A DNA stretch of 30,023 nucleotides from an uncultured Cloacibacillus sp. (GTDB lineage: Bacteria > Synergistota > Synergistia > Synergistales > Synergistaceae): NCBI GenBank assembly GCA_900545755.1, contig URAG01000024.1, positions 1 through 30,023 of the forward strand. Direction: 5' to 3'. The translations under genes were made by a program, and so were the position numbers. Below, one piece after another: positions 16,220 to 23,848 of the stretch (position 1 is its first letter; each line of letters starts with the position of its first letter). The notes beneath the pieces are model-generated. The model ran no database searches. It was given only the letters and a program-made list of their open reading frames with translations, and was not told the origin of the DNA.

Positions 16220-16225
16220 ATTATA
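16220..16225 (-). promoter_or_regulatory. -10 element for the PNPOx-like gene
   Basis: TATAAT on the minus strand, about 40 bases ahead of the start codon, in the AT-rich gap after pdxT. No good -35 is visible at 16-18 bases, so the promoter may need an activator. Confidence 0.4.
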
Positions 16226-16241
16226 GCGCGGCGCGGCGGTT

Positions 16242-16817
16242 TCAGTCGCGCGCCATAGAGAGGAAATATTCGAGCACGCGCAGGTCCCGCGTCATCTCGG
16301 GGTGGAATGCTGCGGCGAGCATACGGCCCTCGCTCGCCGCAGCGGCGCGCCCGTCGATTTCGGCGAGGATCTCGACGTTCGGCCCCGCCGCCGTGATGTA
16401 GGGCGCGCGGATGAAGACCATCTCAACGTCGTCATGCCGCGCGAAGCGTCCGCGCGTCACGAAGCTTGCGAGCTGCCGCCCGTAGCCGTTGCGCCGTACA
16501 GTTATATCCATTGCGGCGAAATGGCGGCGCGCGTCGTTCTCGATATTTTTCGCGAGCAGGATCATCCCTGCGCATGTGCCGAAGACCGGCAGGCCGTCGC
16601 GTATCATCGAAGCCATCGGCTCGAAAAGCCCGAGCTCGCGCATGAGCCGCCCTTGCGCCGTGCTTTCGCCGCCGGGCAGGATAAGCGCGTTGATGCCGTC
16701 AAGCTCACGCGGCCTGCGGATTTCGCGTGCGTTCGCGCCTGCGCGCAGAAGCGCCTCGCAGTGCTCGGCAAAGGCCCCCTGGACGGCGAGCACGCCTACT
16801 GTGAGCGCGGCGTTCAT
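16242..16817 (-). CDS. pdxT: Pyridoxal 5'-phosphate synthase glutaminase subunit
   Basis: Class I glutamine amidotransferase of 191 residues that delivers ammonia to PdxS. The triad is visible: Cys82 in [10 protein letters not shown] and His172/Glu174 in [20 protein letters not shown] is the glutamine-binding stretch of the family (Ala replaces the more usual Thr in GGEST-T). Its start overlaps the pdxS stop as ATGA, so the two subunits are translationally coupled. Confidence 0.97.
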   Translation of the reverse strand: MNAALTVGVLAVQGAFAEHCEALLRAGANAREIRRPRELDGINALILPGGESTAQGRLMRELGLFEPMASMIRDGLPVFGTCAGMILLAKNIENDARRHFAAMDITVRRNGYGRQLASFVTRGRFARHDDVEMVFIRAPYITAAGPNVEILAEIDGRAAAASEGRMLAAAFHPEMTRDLRVLEYFLSMARD

Positions 16818-17695
16818 TTCCCCCGCTCCGCCATGAGCAGAGCTATTTCGTCTGCGTTCGTCCCGACCATCGCTTCGCCGAGGTCTTCGGAGACCTTAGC
16901 GAGGATTTCCGGATTCTGGTAATTCGTCACGGCCTTGACGATGGCGGCGGCGCGCTTTGTTGGGTCGCCTGATTTGAAGATTCCGCTGCCGACGAAGACG
17001 CCCTCGGCCCCGAGCGTCATCATCAGCGCCGCGTCCGCAGGAGTGGCCACGCCGCCCGCCGCGAAGTTGACGACTGGAAGCCCGCCGAGTTCGCGCAGTT
17101 CAAAAAGCCGTTCTGCGGGGACCTGCATCTCCTTCGCCGCCTCGAAAACCTCGTCGTCACGCAGCGACAGCACGCGCGCAATCTCGGACCGCATGGCGCG
17201 CATGTGGTGCACCGCCTGCACCACGTCGCCCGTCCCCGGCTCGCCCTTCGTGCGTATCATTGCCGCGCCTTCCTCAATCCGGCGCAGCGCCTCCGGCAAA
17301 TTGCGCGCGCCGCAGACGAACGGAACGCGGAACCGGCGTTTATCGATGTGGTAGACGTCGTCGGCGGGGGAGAGCACTTCGCTCTCGTCTATGTAGTCTA
17401 TACCGAGCGCCTCGAGTATGCGCGCCTCCGCGATGTGTCCGATGCGGCACTTCGCCATGACCGGAATGCTCACGGCGTTCTGGATTTCCTTGATCATCCT
17501 CGGGTCGCTCATGCGCGCGACGCCGCCGGCGGCGCGTATGTCCGCCGGAACGCGCTCGAGCGCCATGACCGCGCAGGCTCCCGCATCCTCGGCTATGCGC
17601 GCCTGCTCAGGCGTGGTCACGTCCATAATTACGCCGCCGCGCAGCATACGCGCGAGATCCCTGTTGAGTTTCACTCTGTTTTCATGTTCCGTCAT
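16814..17695 (-). CDS. pdxS: Pyridoxal 5'-phosphate synthase lyase subunit
   Basis: The (beta/alpha)8 synthase that makes PLP from ribose 5-phosphate, glyceraldehyde 3-phosphate and ammonia. At 293 residues it is full length. Active-site residues are Asp25 (VIMDVTT), Lys82 ([10 protein letters not shown]), which binds the pentose, and Lys150 ([10 protein letters not shown]), the swinging-arm lysine; [13 protein letters not shown] is the phosphate loop. First gene of the minus-strand pdxS-pdxT unit, transcribed from a TTGAAG-17-TATAAC promoter that faces the divergent MocR-type regulator. Confidence 0.98.
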   Translation of the reverse strand: MTEHENRVKLNRDLARMLRGGVIMDVTTPEQARIAEDAGACAVMALERVPADIRAAGGVARMSDPRMIKEIQNAVSIPVMAKCRIGHIAEARILEALGIDYIDESEVLSPADDVYHIDKRRFRVPFVCGARNLPEALRRIEEGAAMIRTKGEPGTGDVVQAVHHMRAMRSEIARVLSLRDDEVFEAAKEMQVPAERLFELRELGGLPVVNFAAGGVATPADAALMMTLGAEGVFVGSGIFKSGDPTKRAAAIVKAVTNYQNPEILAKVSEDLGEAMVGTNADEIALLMAERGK

Positions 17696-17738
17696 CGTTC
17701 ATGTTCCTTTCGTGGAAGTTCCACGGCCGTGCGCTATT

Positions 17739-17767
17739 GTTATAGAATACAGTTGTCATTGCTTCAA
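17739..17767 (-). promoter_or_regulatory. Promoter for pdxS-pdxT
   Basis: On the minus strand, TTGAAG (17767-17762) and TATAAC (17744-17739) are separated by exactly 17 bases. The start is predicted near 17732, about 37 bases before the pdxS ATG. Confidence 0.7.
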
Positions 17768-17769
17768 TG

Positions 17770-17800
17770 GACAGATATTGATAATTTTATGATGACAGAT
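17770..17800 (+). promoter_or_regulatory. Direct repeat GACAGAT x2 (candidate operator of the MocR-type regulator)
   Basis: GACAGAT occurs at 17770-17776 and 17794-17800, a 24-base period, in the gap between pdxS and the regulator. MocR/GabR/PdxR regulators are known to bind direct repeats in divergent promoters, so this is a reasonable site, though only two 7-base copies are seen. Confidence 0.4.
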
Positions 17801-17812
17801 TGGAGCTGAACG

Positions 17813-19168
17813 ATGGTCGCCGATTTTATAGAGCTCGACAAGAATTCCAGAACCCCAGTGTGGGAACAGATTTACCGCGCACTTGCGGAGGCGGCGGAGA
17901 GCGGAGCGCTCGCAGCCGGCGCGCGGCTGCCGTCCGTGCGCGAGCTGGCCTCCGCGCTGCGCGTGAGCCGTTCGCCGGTTGAGAACGCATACGCGCGGCT
18001 CATCGTCGAGGGGCGCGCCGAGAGCGTGCCGAAGAGCGGCTGCTTCGTCGCGCGCGGCGCGCGTGCGGCGGAAAAAACGCGTGAACGGCGCGAGACTGAG
18101 GAAGATCCGCCGCGCTTCGACTTCCGCCACGGCTCGATAGACGCGGAGGCCGCTGACGTAGAGGCATGGGGCCGCTGCGTGCGCGCCGCGCTTAAACGGA
18201 GGAGCGAGATTGTATCGAGCGGAGACCCGCGCGGCGAGCCGGAGCTGCGGCGCGCGCTCGCCGCCTACGCATACCGCGCGCGCGGCGTGAAGAGCGATGC
18301 GGAGAACATCGCCGTCGCCTCAGGCACGCAGCAGCTTCTATTTCTTTTGTGCCGCGCTCTCGGCGCGCCGGGACGCGCTGCGGTCGCTTCGCCCGGCTTC
18401 GAGCAGGGCGAGCGGATATTGCGCGACTGCGGATGGAGCGTAACGCGCGCGGAAAGCCCGGAGGCTGCGGAGTGTGGTGGCGCGGATCTGTTTCTTGAAA
18501 TTTCGTCGAAGCGTCCCGCCGAGTCCTTCGCGCGCGCGGATGCGAGGCGGAAGGCGCTCGCGTCGTGGGCGCGAGAAGGCCGTCTGCTCGTCGAGGACGA
18601 CTACAACGGCGAGCTGCGGTGGCGCGCGCGCCCCATACCCGCCGCGCAGGCGCTCGCGCCCGAGAACGCGGTCTACATCGGAAGCTTTTCGCAGATGCTG
18701 CTGCCTTCCGTGCGCATAGCATACATGGCCGTGCCGGGTCGCGTCGCAGGGCGCTGCGCCGCCGCGGCGGGCCTCTACGACCCGACGGCGGGAAAGGCGG
18801 AGCAGCTCGCGCTCGCGGAATATATAGTAAGCGGCGGACTTGAGCGCCATCTGCGCCGCTGCCGCAAAATCTATCTGCGCAAGAGCCGCATGCTCGCCGC
18901 GGAGCTGCGCGCGGCCTTCGGCGAAATGGATTTCACGATTCTTGAAAGCTATACCGCCGCGGTAATCCCATGCGCCGCGCCGGAAACAGCTGCGCGGCTT
19001 GCAGCGGAGGCGGGCGCGGCGGTCGAGCTCTGGGATGGCGCCGTCGCGCTCTTCTTCGCGGGCATACCTTCGGACGACATCCCAGCGGCGGTCTCCGCGC
19101 TTCGCGGCGCTTGGCGTGACGCGGCGCTCTTTCCTCACGCTTCGCGCGGCGCACGCTCCGCGGTATAA
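17813..19168 (+). CDS. MocR/PdxR-type regulator with substituted PLP lysine
   Basis: A 451-residue chimera of a GntR winged helix (about 10-80, with LPSVRELASALRVSRSPVENAYARL) and a class I aminotransferase-like domain (about 105-440). The divergent position next to pdxS-pdxT matches PdxR, which controls PLP synthesis. Aminotransferase landmarks SGDPRGEPELRRALA and VEDDYNGELRW are retained, but the lysine of the usual FSK.L.P.LR motif is Gln294 (SFSQMLLPSVR, codon CAG at 18692-18694), and the usual SHQ.PTG region is also unrecognisable around 228-238. So covalent PLP sensing by that lysine is impossible here. GGAG precedes the ATG. Confidence 0.9.
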   Translation: MVADFIELDKNSRTPVWEQIYRALAEAAESGALAAGARLPSVRELASALRVSRSPVENAYARLIVEGRAESVPKSGCFVARGARAAEKTRERRETEEDPPRFDFRHGSIDAEAADVEAWGRCVRAALKRRSEIVSSGDPRGEPELRRALAAYAYRARGVKSDAENIAVASGTQQLLFLLCRALGAPGRAAVASPGFEQGERILRDCGWSVTRAESPEAAECGGADLFLEISSKRPAESFARADARRKALASWAREGRLLVEDDYNGELRWRARPIPAAQALAPENAVYIGSFSQMLLPSVRIAYMAVPGRVAGRCAAAAGLYDPTAGKAEQLALAEYIVSGGLERHLRRCRKIYLRKSRMLAAELRAAFGEMDFTILESYTAAVIPCAAPETAARLAAEAGAAVELWDGAVALFFAGIPSDDIPAAVSALRGAWRDAALFPHASRGARSAV

Positions 19169-19169
19169 T
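19164..19169 (+). promoter_or_regulatory. -10 element for the ZIP transporter gene
   Basis: TATAAT overlaps the stop codon of the MocR-type gene and lies 36 bases before the next ATG. No clear -35 is seen at the standard distance. Confidence 0.35.
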
Positions 19170-19204
19170 TATCTAAAATCGTTTTTGAAGAACGGAGGCG
19201 TCAG

Positions 19205-20011
19205 ATGGAATTTTTTATGGAACTCTCGCCGCCCGTGCGGGCGCTTATAGCGGGGCTGTTTACGTGGGGCTTCACGGCGCTAGGCGCGTCGGGCGTTTTT
19301 CTTGCGAAGAGGCCGGGACAGAGGACGCTCGACGTGATGCTCGGCTTCGCGGGCGGCGTCATGGTAGCCGCGAGCTTCTGGTCGCTGCTCGCGCCCGCGA
19401 TAGAAATTTCTGCGGAACTCGGCTACCCAGGCTGGCTTCTGCCGGTCGCGGGCTTCCTTGCGGGCGGCGCGGCGCTGCGGCTGCTCGACATGGCGATGCC
19501 GCACCTGCATCCCGCGATGGCTGAGACCGCGCCAGACGGTCCGCCGTCGTCGCTGCGCCGCACGACGCTGCTCGTGCTCGCTATAACTCTGCACAACATT
19601 CCAGAAGGACTCGCCGTCGGGGTCGCCTTCGGCGCGATCGGCGCGATGCCGGAAGCGACGCTCGCGGGGGCCGTCGCGCTCGCGCTCGGCATGGGGCTGC
19701 AGAACTTCCCCGAAGGGCTCGCCGTCTCGATGCCGCTGCGCCGCGAGGGGCTGACGCGCTCGCGCGCCTTCTTCTACGGACAGCTCTCAGCTATTGTGGA
19801 ACCGGTCTTCGCGTTCGCAGGCGCTCTTCTCGTCTACGCGGCGCGGTCTGTTCTGCCCTTTGCGCTCGCCTTCGCCGCGGGGGCGATGATCTTCGTCGTC
19901 GTCGAGGAGACGGTGCCGGAGGCGCAGGCCTCGGGCAACGGCGACCTCGCGACGACGGGTTTCTTAATCGGCTTCGCCGTCATGATGGCGCTCGACGTCG
20001 CGCTCGGTTAG
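19205..20011 (+). CDS. ZIP-family metal transporter
   Basis: An inner-membrane protein of 268 residues with about eight hydrophobic segments, predicted to import zinc or another divalent metal such as iron. The two metal-transport helices carry the ZIP signatures LHNIPEGLAVG (about 131-141) and LQNFPEGLAVS (about 167-177). Between segments three and four is a short His-containing loop (MPHLHPAM). GGAGG lies 5-8 bases before the ATG at 19205. Metal specificity cannot be read from sequence. It has no obvious functional tie to its neighbours. Confidence 0.93.
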   Translation: MEFFMELSPPVRALIAGLFTWGFTALGASGVFLAKRPGQRTLDVMLGFAGGVMVAASFWSLLAPAIEISAELGYPGWLLPVAGFLAGGAALRLLDMAMPHLHPAMAETAPDGPPSSLRRTTLLVLAITLHNIPEGLAVGVAFGAIGAMPEATLAGAVALALGMGLQNFPEGLAVSMPLRREGLTRSRAFFYGQLSAIVEPVFAFAGALLVYAARSVLPFALAFAAGAMIFVVVEETVPEAQASGNGDLATTGFLIGFAVMMALDVALG

Positions 20012-20042
20012 GCAAACTTCCGCGCGGCGGAGGCGCGCTTTA

Positions 20043-20051
20043 TGCTATACT
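20043..20051 (+). promoter_or_regulatory. Extended -10 promoter for the lpxI operon
   Basis: TGCTATACT is an extended -10 element 32 bases after the ZIP gene stop; no good -35 is visible, which is common for extended -10 promoters. It leaves an approximately 105-base leader containing the hairpin at 20120-20136. Confidence 0.5.
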
Positions 20052-20119
20052 TAGGCATTGTAGGATTGGCATTTTTGTCTTCGGATGCCACGGCCGCCGT
20101 TTCGGCGTGAAAATATTAA

Positions 20120-20136
20120 AAGGAGCCGAGCTCCTT
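20120..20136 (+). repeat. Hairpin in the lpxI leader
   Basis: AAGGAGC-CGA-GCTCCTT is a perfect 7-bp stem with a 3-base loop, 26 bases upstream of the predicted TTG start. The 5' arm contains a Shine-Dalgarno-like AAGGAG that has no start codon behind it. No T tract follows, so this is not a simple terminator. Confidence 0.5.
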
Positions 20137-20162
20137 CGCAGAACCGCCCGGGAGGTATGATT

Positions 20163-20978
20163 TTGGAAAACCAGATAGCCCTAGTCGCCGGTGAAGGACT
20201 TCTTCCCGTCGCCATTGCGAGCCGGTTGACGGACCAGGGAACCCCGCCTGTCGTCTATTCGATAAGAGAACAGATAGGCGAGCTGTCGCAGTACGCGCTC
20301 GACGTCGTCAACATAACGAAGCCGGATTTCGGCTTCACGATAAACGACATGAAGAAGCGCGGCGTAAGGGATATCATCATGGCGGGAACGGTGTCGAAGA
20401 CGCTCGTCTTCAAGCCGTCGCTTTTCGACCTCACGACGCAGCGCTTCCTCGCGAGCCTAGTTTTCCGCGACGACCACTCGATACTCGGCGCTATTGTTGA
20501 CTTCCTCGAAAGGCAGGGCTTCCGCGTGCTGAGCTACCGCGACATAGTTCCCGACCTTCTCGCTAAGAAAGGGCGCATCGCCGGGCGCGCGCCGTCGCGC
20601 GAGGAGCTTGACGACGCGGAGTACGGCTTCGATATATGTAAAAAGGTCGTGCCGCTTTCGTTCGGGCAGACCGTCATAGTACACAAGCGCTCCGTCATCG
20701 CGGTCGAGGCTATGGAGGGCACCGACGCGACTCTGCTGCGCGCGGGCTCGCTCTGCAAGGGCGGCACCGTCGCGAAGATGATGCGCCTCGACCAGGACGA
20801 ACGCTACGACATCCCGACAGTAGGCCCCGACACTCTTATGCACATGGCGGAGGCGAAGCTCACCTGCCTTGCGCTGCACGCTGGCTGGACGCTCATACTG
20901 AACCCAGAGGAATTTGCGCGCGTCGCGGAACGCGAGCGCATAGCCGTCATAGGAGTGGAAGTTTGTCGATCTTTATAA
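20163..20978 (+). CDS. lpxI: UDP-2,3-diacylglucosamine pyrophosphatase LpxI
   Basis: Lipid A pathway hydrolase cutting UDP-2,3-diacylglucosamine to lipid X and UMP; it replaces LpxH in many bacteria. About 271 residues, with the N-terminal IALVAGEGLLPVAIA typical of the DUF1009 family, the middle GTVSKTLVFKPS and the C-terminal VEAMEGTDATLLRAGSL and KMMRLDQDERYDIPTVGPDTL. I chose TTG at 20163, 7 bases after GGAGG; the ATG at 20157 is one base after it, and the longer reading to 20085 has no ribosome site. It overlaps lpxB by 16 bases, consistent with sequential steps. Confidence 0.92.
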   Translation: MENQIALVAGEGLLPVAIASRLTDQGTPPVVYSIREQIGELSQYALDVVNITKPDFGFTINDMKKRGVRDIIMAGTVSKTLVFKPSLFDLTTQRFLASLVFRDDHSILGAIVDFLERQGFRVLSYRDIVPDLLAKKGRIAGRAPSREELDDAEYGFDICKKVVPLSFGQTVIVHKRSVIAVEAMEGTDATLLRAGSLCKGGTVAKMMRLDQDERYDIPTVGPDTLMHMAEAKLTCLALHAGWTLILNPEEFARVAERERIAVIGVEVCRSL

Positions 20979-22087
20979 GCTCCGGCGAAGCGTCTGGCGA
21001 CCACTACACGGCGCGTCTCGCCGTGAAGCTTCGCGAACGCGGCTACGCGGACGACATATGGGGCATGGGCGGCGTCGAATCGCGAAACGCCGGAGTCCGC
21101 GCCGAATGGAACGGCGAGCGGCTTCAGCTGCTCGGCCTTACGGAAGTTTTCTCCGCGATACCGTCGATACTCGCGCTGCGCCGCGAGATGGTGGAGCGCA
21201 TAATTGAGCGCGCGCCGGAGGCCGTCGTAGTATGCGACAGCCCCGACTATCACATGAGGCTTATAGCGAAGCTGCGCGCGCGCGGCTACAGCGGCAAAAT
21301 TTTCTATCTTTCGCCGCCGACCGTCTGGGCGTGGCGCAGCGGGCGCGCGGACGACCTTCGCCGCGACGTCGACGAATGTCTGCCTTTATTTAAATTTGAA
21401 CACGACTACCTGCTTTCGCGCGGCTGCGCGAGCGCGTGGAAGGGACACCCGCTTTTGGAGGAATACAACCACCGTGTTGAGACGCAGGATCTCGGCGTCG
21501 ATTATGATCCGGGGAAGCTCGTCGCCTTCCTTCCGGGAAGCCGCGGAAGCGAGATAAAGTCACTGCTCCCGATAATGGAAGAGGCGGCCTCGGCGCTCGG
21601 CGCAATGGGCTGGCAACCGGTATTCTCCGTCGCGCCTGGGCTCAACCCTGCGGTGCGCGGCGAGATGATAGGGCGCTTCGCTGAAAAGGGAATACGCCAT
21701 TACGACGGCCCGGGTGGCGCTCTGATGGAGGCGTCTGAGTGCGCCGTCGGCGCGAGCGGCACGATAACGGTCGAAGCTTTGCTGCGCCGCCGCTACATGG
21801 TCGTCACGTACAGGCTCAACCCGATATCGGCTTTCGTGGCGCGCCGCGTCATAAAAACTAAATACTACGCGATGGCGAACATCCTCGCTGGCTGCGAGAT
21901 GTTCCCGGAGCTTTTGCAGGAGAATGCAACCGCCGCGAACCTTACTAACGCGGCGCTAGCTTGGCTGGAGAACCGCGGCGGCCTGCGCGGGCGCACCGGC
22001 GGGGTCATGGAACGCGCGCGCGCGACGCTGGGCGAAGAGGGCGTCTACGACTTCTGGTGCGCGCGCATAACGGGGGAGGCTGCGTAA
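20963..22087 (+). CDS. lpxB: Lipid-A-disaccharide synthase
   Basis: GT-B glycosyltransferase (GT19), joining UDP-2,3-diacylglucosamine and lipid X to give lipid A disaccharide. The 374 residues include FISSGEASGDHYTARL at the N-terminus, YLSPPTVWAWRSGR, FLPGSRGSEIKSLLPIM and ASGTITVEALLRRRYMVVTYRLN, all typical LpxB stretches. The start is TTG at 20963, within the end of lpxI, with GGAG just upstream and the family N-terminus starting there. The stop TAA overlaps the next ATG by one base. Peripheral on the inner membrane in known cases. Confidence 0.96.
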   Translation: MSIFISSGEASGDHYTARLAVKLRERGYADDIWGMGGVESRNAGVRAEWNGERLQLLGLTEVFSAIPSILALRREMVERIIERAPEAVVVCDSPDYHMRLIAKLRARGYSGKIFYLSPPTVWAWRSGRADDLRRDVDECLPLFKFEHDYLLSRGCASAWKGHPLLEEYNHRVETQDLGVDYDPGKLVAFLPGSRGSEIKSLLPIMEEAASALGAMGWQPVFSVAPGLNPAVRGEMIGRFAEKGIRHYDGPGGALMEASECAVGASGTITVEALLRRRYMVVTYRLNPISAFVARRVIKTKYYAMANILAGCEMFPELLQENATAANLTNAALAWLENRGGLRGRTGGVMERARATLGEEGVYDFWCARITGEAA

Positions 22088-23844
22088 TGCTCAACCTGGC
22101 GAAGAAAGAGGAATGGCGGTCGTATTTCCGTCTGCTTAAATACTGCCTGCCGTACAAGAAGCGCCTTGCTTACGCGATATTCTGCATGGTGCTCTCCGCG
22201 ATATTCGGCATCATACCGCCGTGGCTCATCAAGAACGTCGTAGACGACGTGCTGATTCAGAAAAAGCTATACATGCTCAACATCCTCTGCGTCGGCGTCG
22301 TCGCGCTCTATATACTCAAGGCCGCCTTCGCCTACGCGAACCTCTACCTCATGACGTGGGTCGGGCAGAAGGTCGTCATCGACATAAGGCTCGAGCTCTA
22401 CGACCACACGCAGCGGCTCTCGCTGCTCACGCTCTACAAGAAGCGTTCCGGTGAATTCCTCTCGCGCATCACGTACGACGTCGCGACGCTAGAGAATATT
22501 TTGGGAAGCGTCATAGTCGACTTCGTCGTGCAGGGCGTGACCTTCATAGGCATCATCGGCCTGCTCCTATTTCTCAACTGGAAGCTGACGCTCGCTACCT
22601 TCACGATAATCCCGGTCGCCGTCCTCGTAATAGACAAGGCATCCTCAAAGCTGCGCCGCGTCGGCGCTGTTATCCAAGAGCGGCTTGCGATGGTCGCGGC
22701 GATAGCGCAGGAGGCGCTGTCGTCCATCAAGATAGTGCGTTCCTTCGCGACGGAAGAAGAGGAGTACAAGCGATTCGAAGCGGAAAGCAATCTGCATTTC
22801 AAGGCTCTCATGAAGGGTACGCAGGTGCGCGGCGTCCTTGAAGGCTTCGTCGAGGTCATACTAATCGCGGCTCTCGCGCTCATTCTCTGGATAGGCGGGC
22901 GCAGCGTCATCGCCGGTTCGCTCACGGCGGGCGGCCTCATAGCCTTCTGTACCTACGTCGGCCTGCTAGTGCAGCCGGTGCGTGTGTTAAGCCGCGTCGT
23001 CAGCACTGTGCAGCAGGGCGTCGCATCTGCGGACAGAGTTTTTGAAATACTTGACGAGGCGAATGAAGTACCGCTAGCCGAACACCCGATAGTCCATCAG
23101 AAGATGGAGGGGCGCGTGACGTTCGAGGACGTGCGTTTCTGCTACGACGAGTCGAAGCAGGTTCTCAAGGACGTCAGCTTCGAGATAAAACCAGGCGAGA
23201 AGATAGCCATCGTCGGCCCGACGGGCGCCGGCAAGTCTACGATAGCCGACCTCGTTATGCGTTTCTACGACCCGCAGTGGGGCGCGATTAAAATAGACGG
23301 CATCGACCTGCGCGACATTGAGTTGAAATCATACCGCCGCCAGATAGGAGTCGTGCCGCAGGACCCAGTGCTCATGAAGGGTACGCTTGCATACAACATC
23401 TGCTACGGCTTCAAAGGCGCGACTCGTGACGACCTTGTGCGCGCCGCGAAAATTGCTGGGATTTACGACTTTATCTCTACTCTGCCGCGCGGCTTCGACA
23501 CCGAGGTTGGCGAGCGCGGCGTGACGCTCTCGGGCGGGCAGCGCCAGCGCGTCGCGATCGCACGCGCCGTAGTGCGCGACCCGCGCATACTGATAATGGA
23601 CGAGGCGACCTCGTCTCTCGACGCGCTCGTCGAACAGCAGGTGCAGGAGGCGATGCGCAACGCGATGGAGGGGCGCACCGCTATAGTTATCGCGCACCGA
23701 CTTTCGACGATACGCGACGCCGACAGGATATTCGTGCTGCGCGACGGCATGATAACCGAGACCGGAACGCACGACGAACTGCTGGCGCTTCACGGCCACT
23801 ATTACAGGCTCTTCACCGCGGGCGAACACGTGGAAGCGGAATAG
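22087..23844 (+). CDS. msbA: Lipid A export ABC transporter, MsbA type
   Basis: A 585-residue half-transporter: a six-helix membrane domain (about 20-320) and a C-terminal ATPase (about 345-580). Walker A GPTGAGKST (about 376), Q-loop VPQDP, signature LSGGQRQR (about 481), Walker B ILIMDEATSSLD (about 501) and switch IVIAHRLST are all intact. Homodimers of this type flip core-lipid A across the inner membrane. The placement between lpxB and lpxK strongly supports lipid A rather than drug export. Start at 22087 because TAATG overlaps the lpxB stop and GGGAGG lies upstream; the open frame to 21961 is inside lpxB. Confidence 0.93.
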   Translation: MLNLAKKEEWRSYFRLLKYCLPYKKRLAYAIFCMVLSAIFGIIPPWLIKNVVDDVLIQKKLYMLNILCVGVVALYILKAAFAYANLYLMTWVGQKVVIDIRLELYDHTQRLSLLTLYKKRSGEFLSRITYDVATLENILGSVIVDFVVQGVTFIGIIGLLLFLNWKLTLATFTIIPVAVLVIDKASSKLRRVGAVIQERLAMVAAIAQEALSSIKIVRSFATEEEEYKRFEAESNLHFKALMKGTQVRGVLEGFVEVILIAALALILWIGGRSVIAGSLTAGGLIAFCTYVGLLVQPVRVLSRVVSTVQQGVASADRVFEILDEANEVPLAEHPIVHQKMEGRVTFEDVRFCYDESKQVLKDVSFEIKPGEKIAIVGPTGAGKSTIADLVMRFYDPQWGAIKIDGIDLRDIELKSYRRQIGVVPQDPVLMKGTLAYNICYGFKGATRDDLVRAAKIAGIYDFISTLPRGFDTEVGERGVTLSGGQRQRVAIARAVVRDPRILIMDEATSSLDALVEQQVQEAMRNAMEGRTAIVIAHRLSTIRDADRIFVLRDGMITETGTHDELLALHGHYYRLFTAGEHVEAE

Positions 23845-23848
23845 AGAA

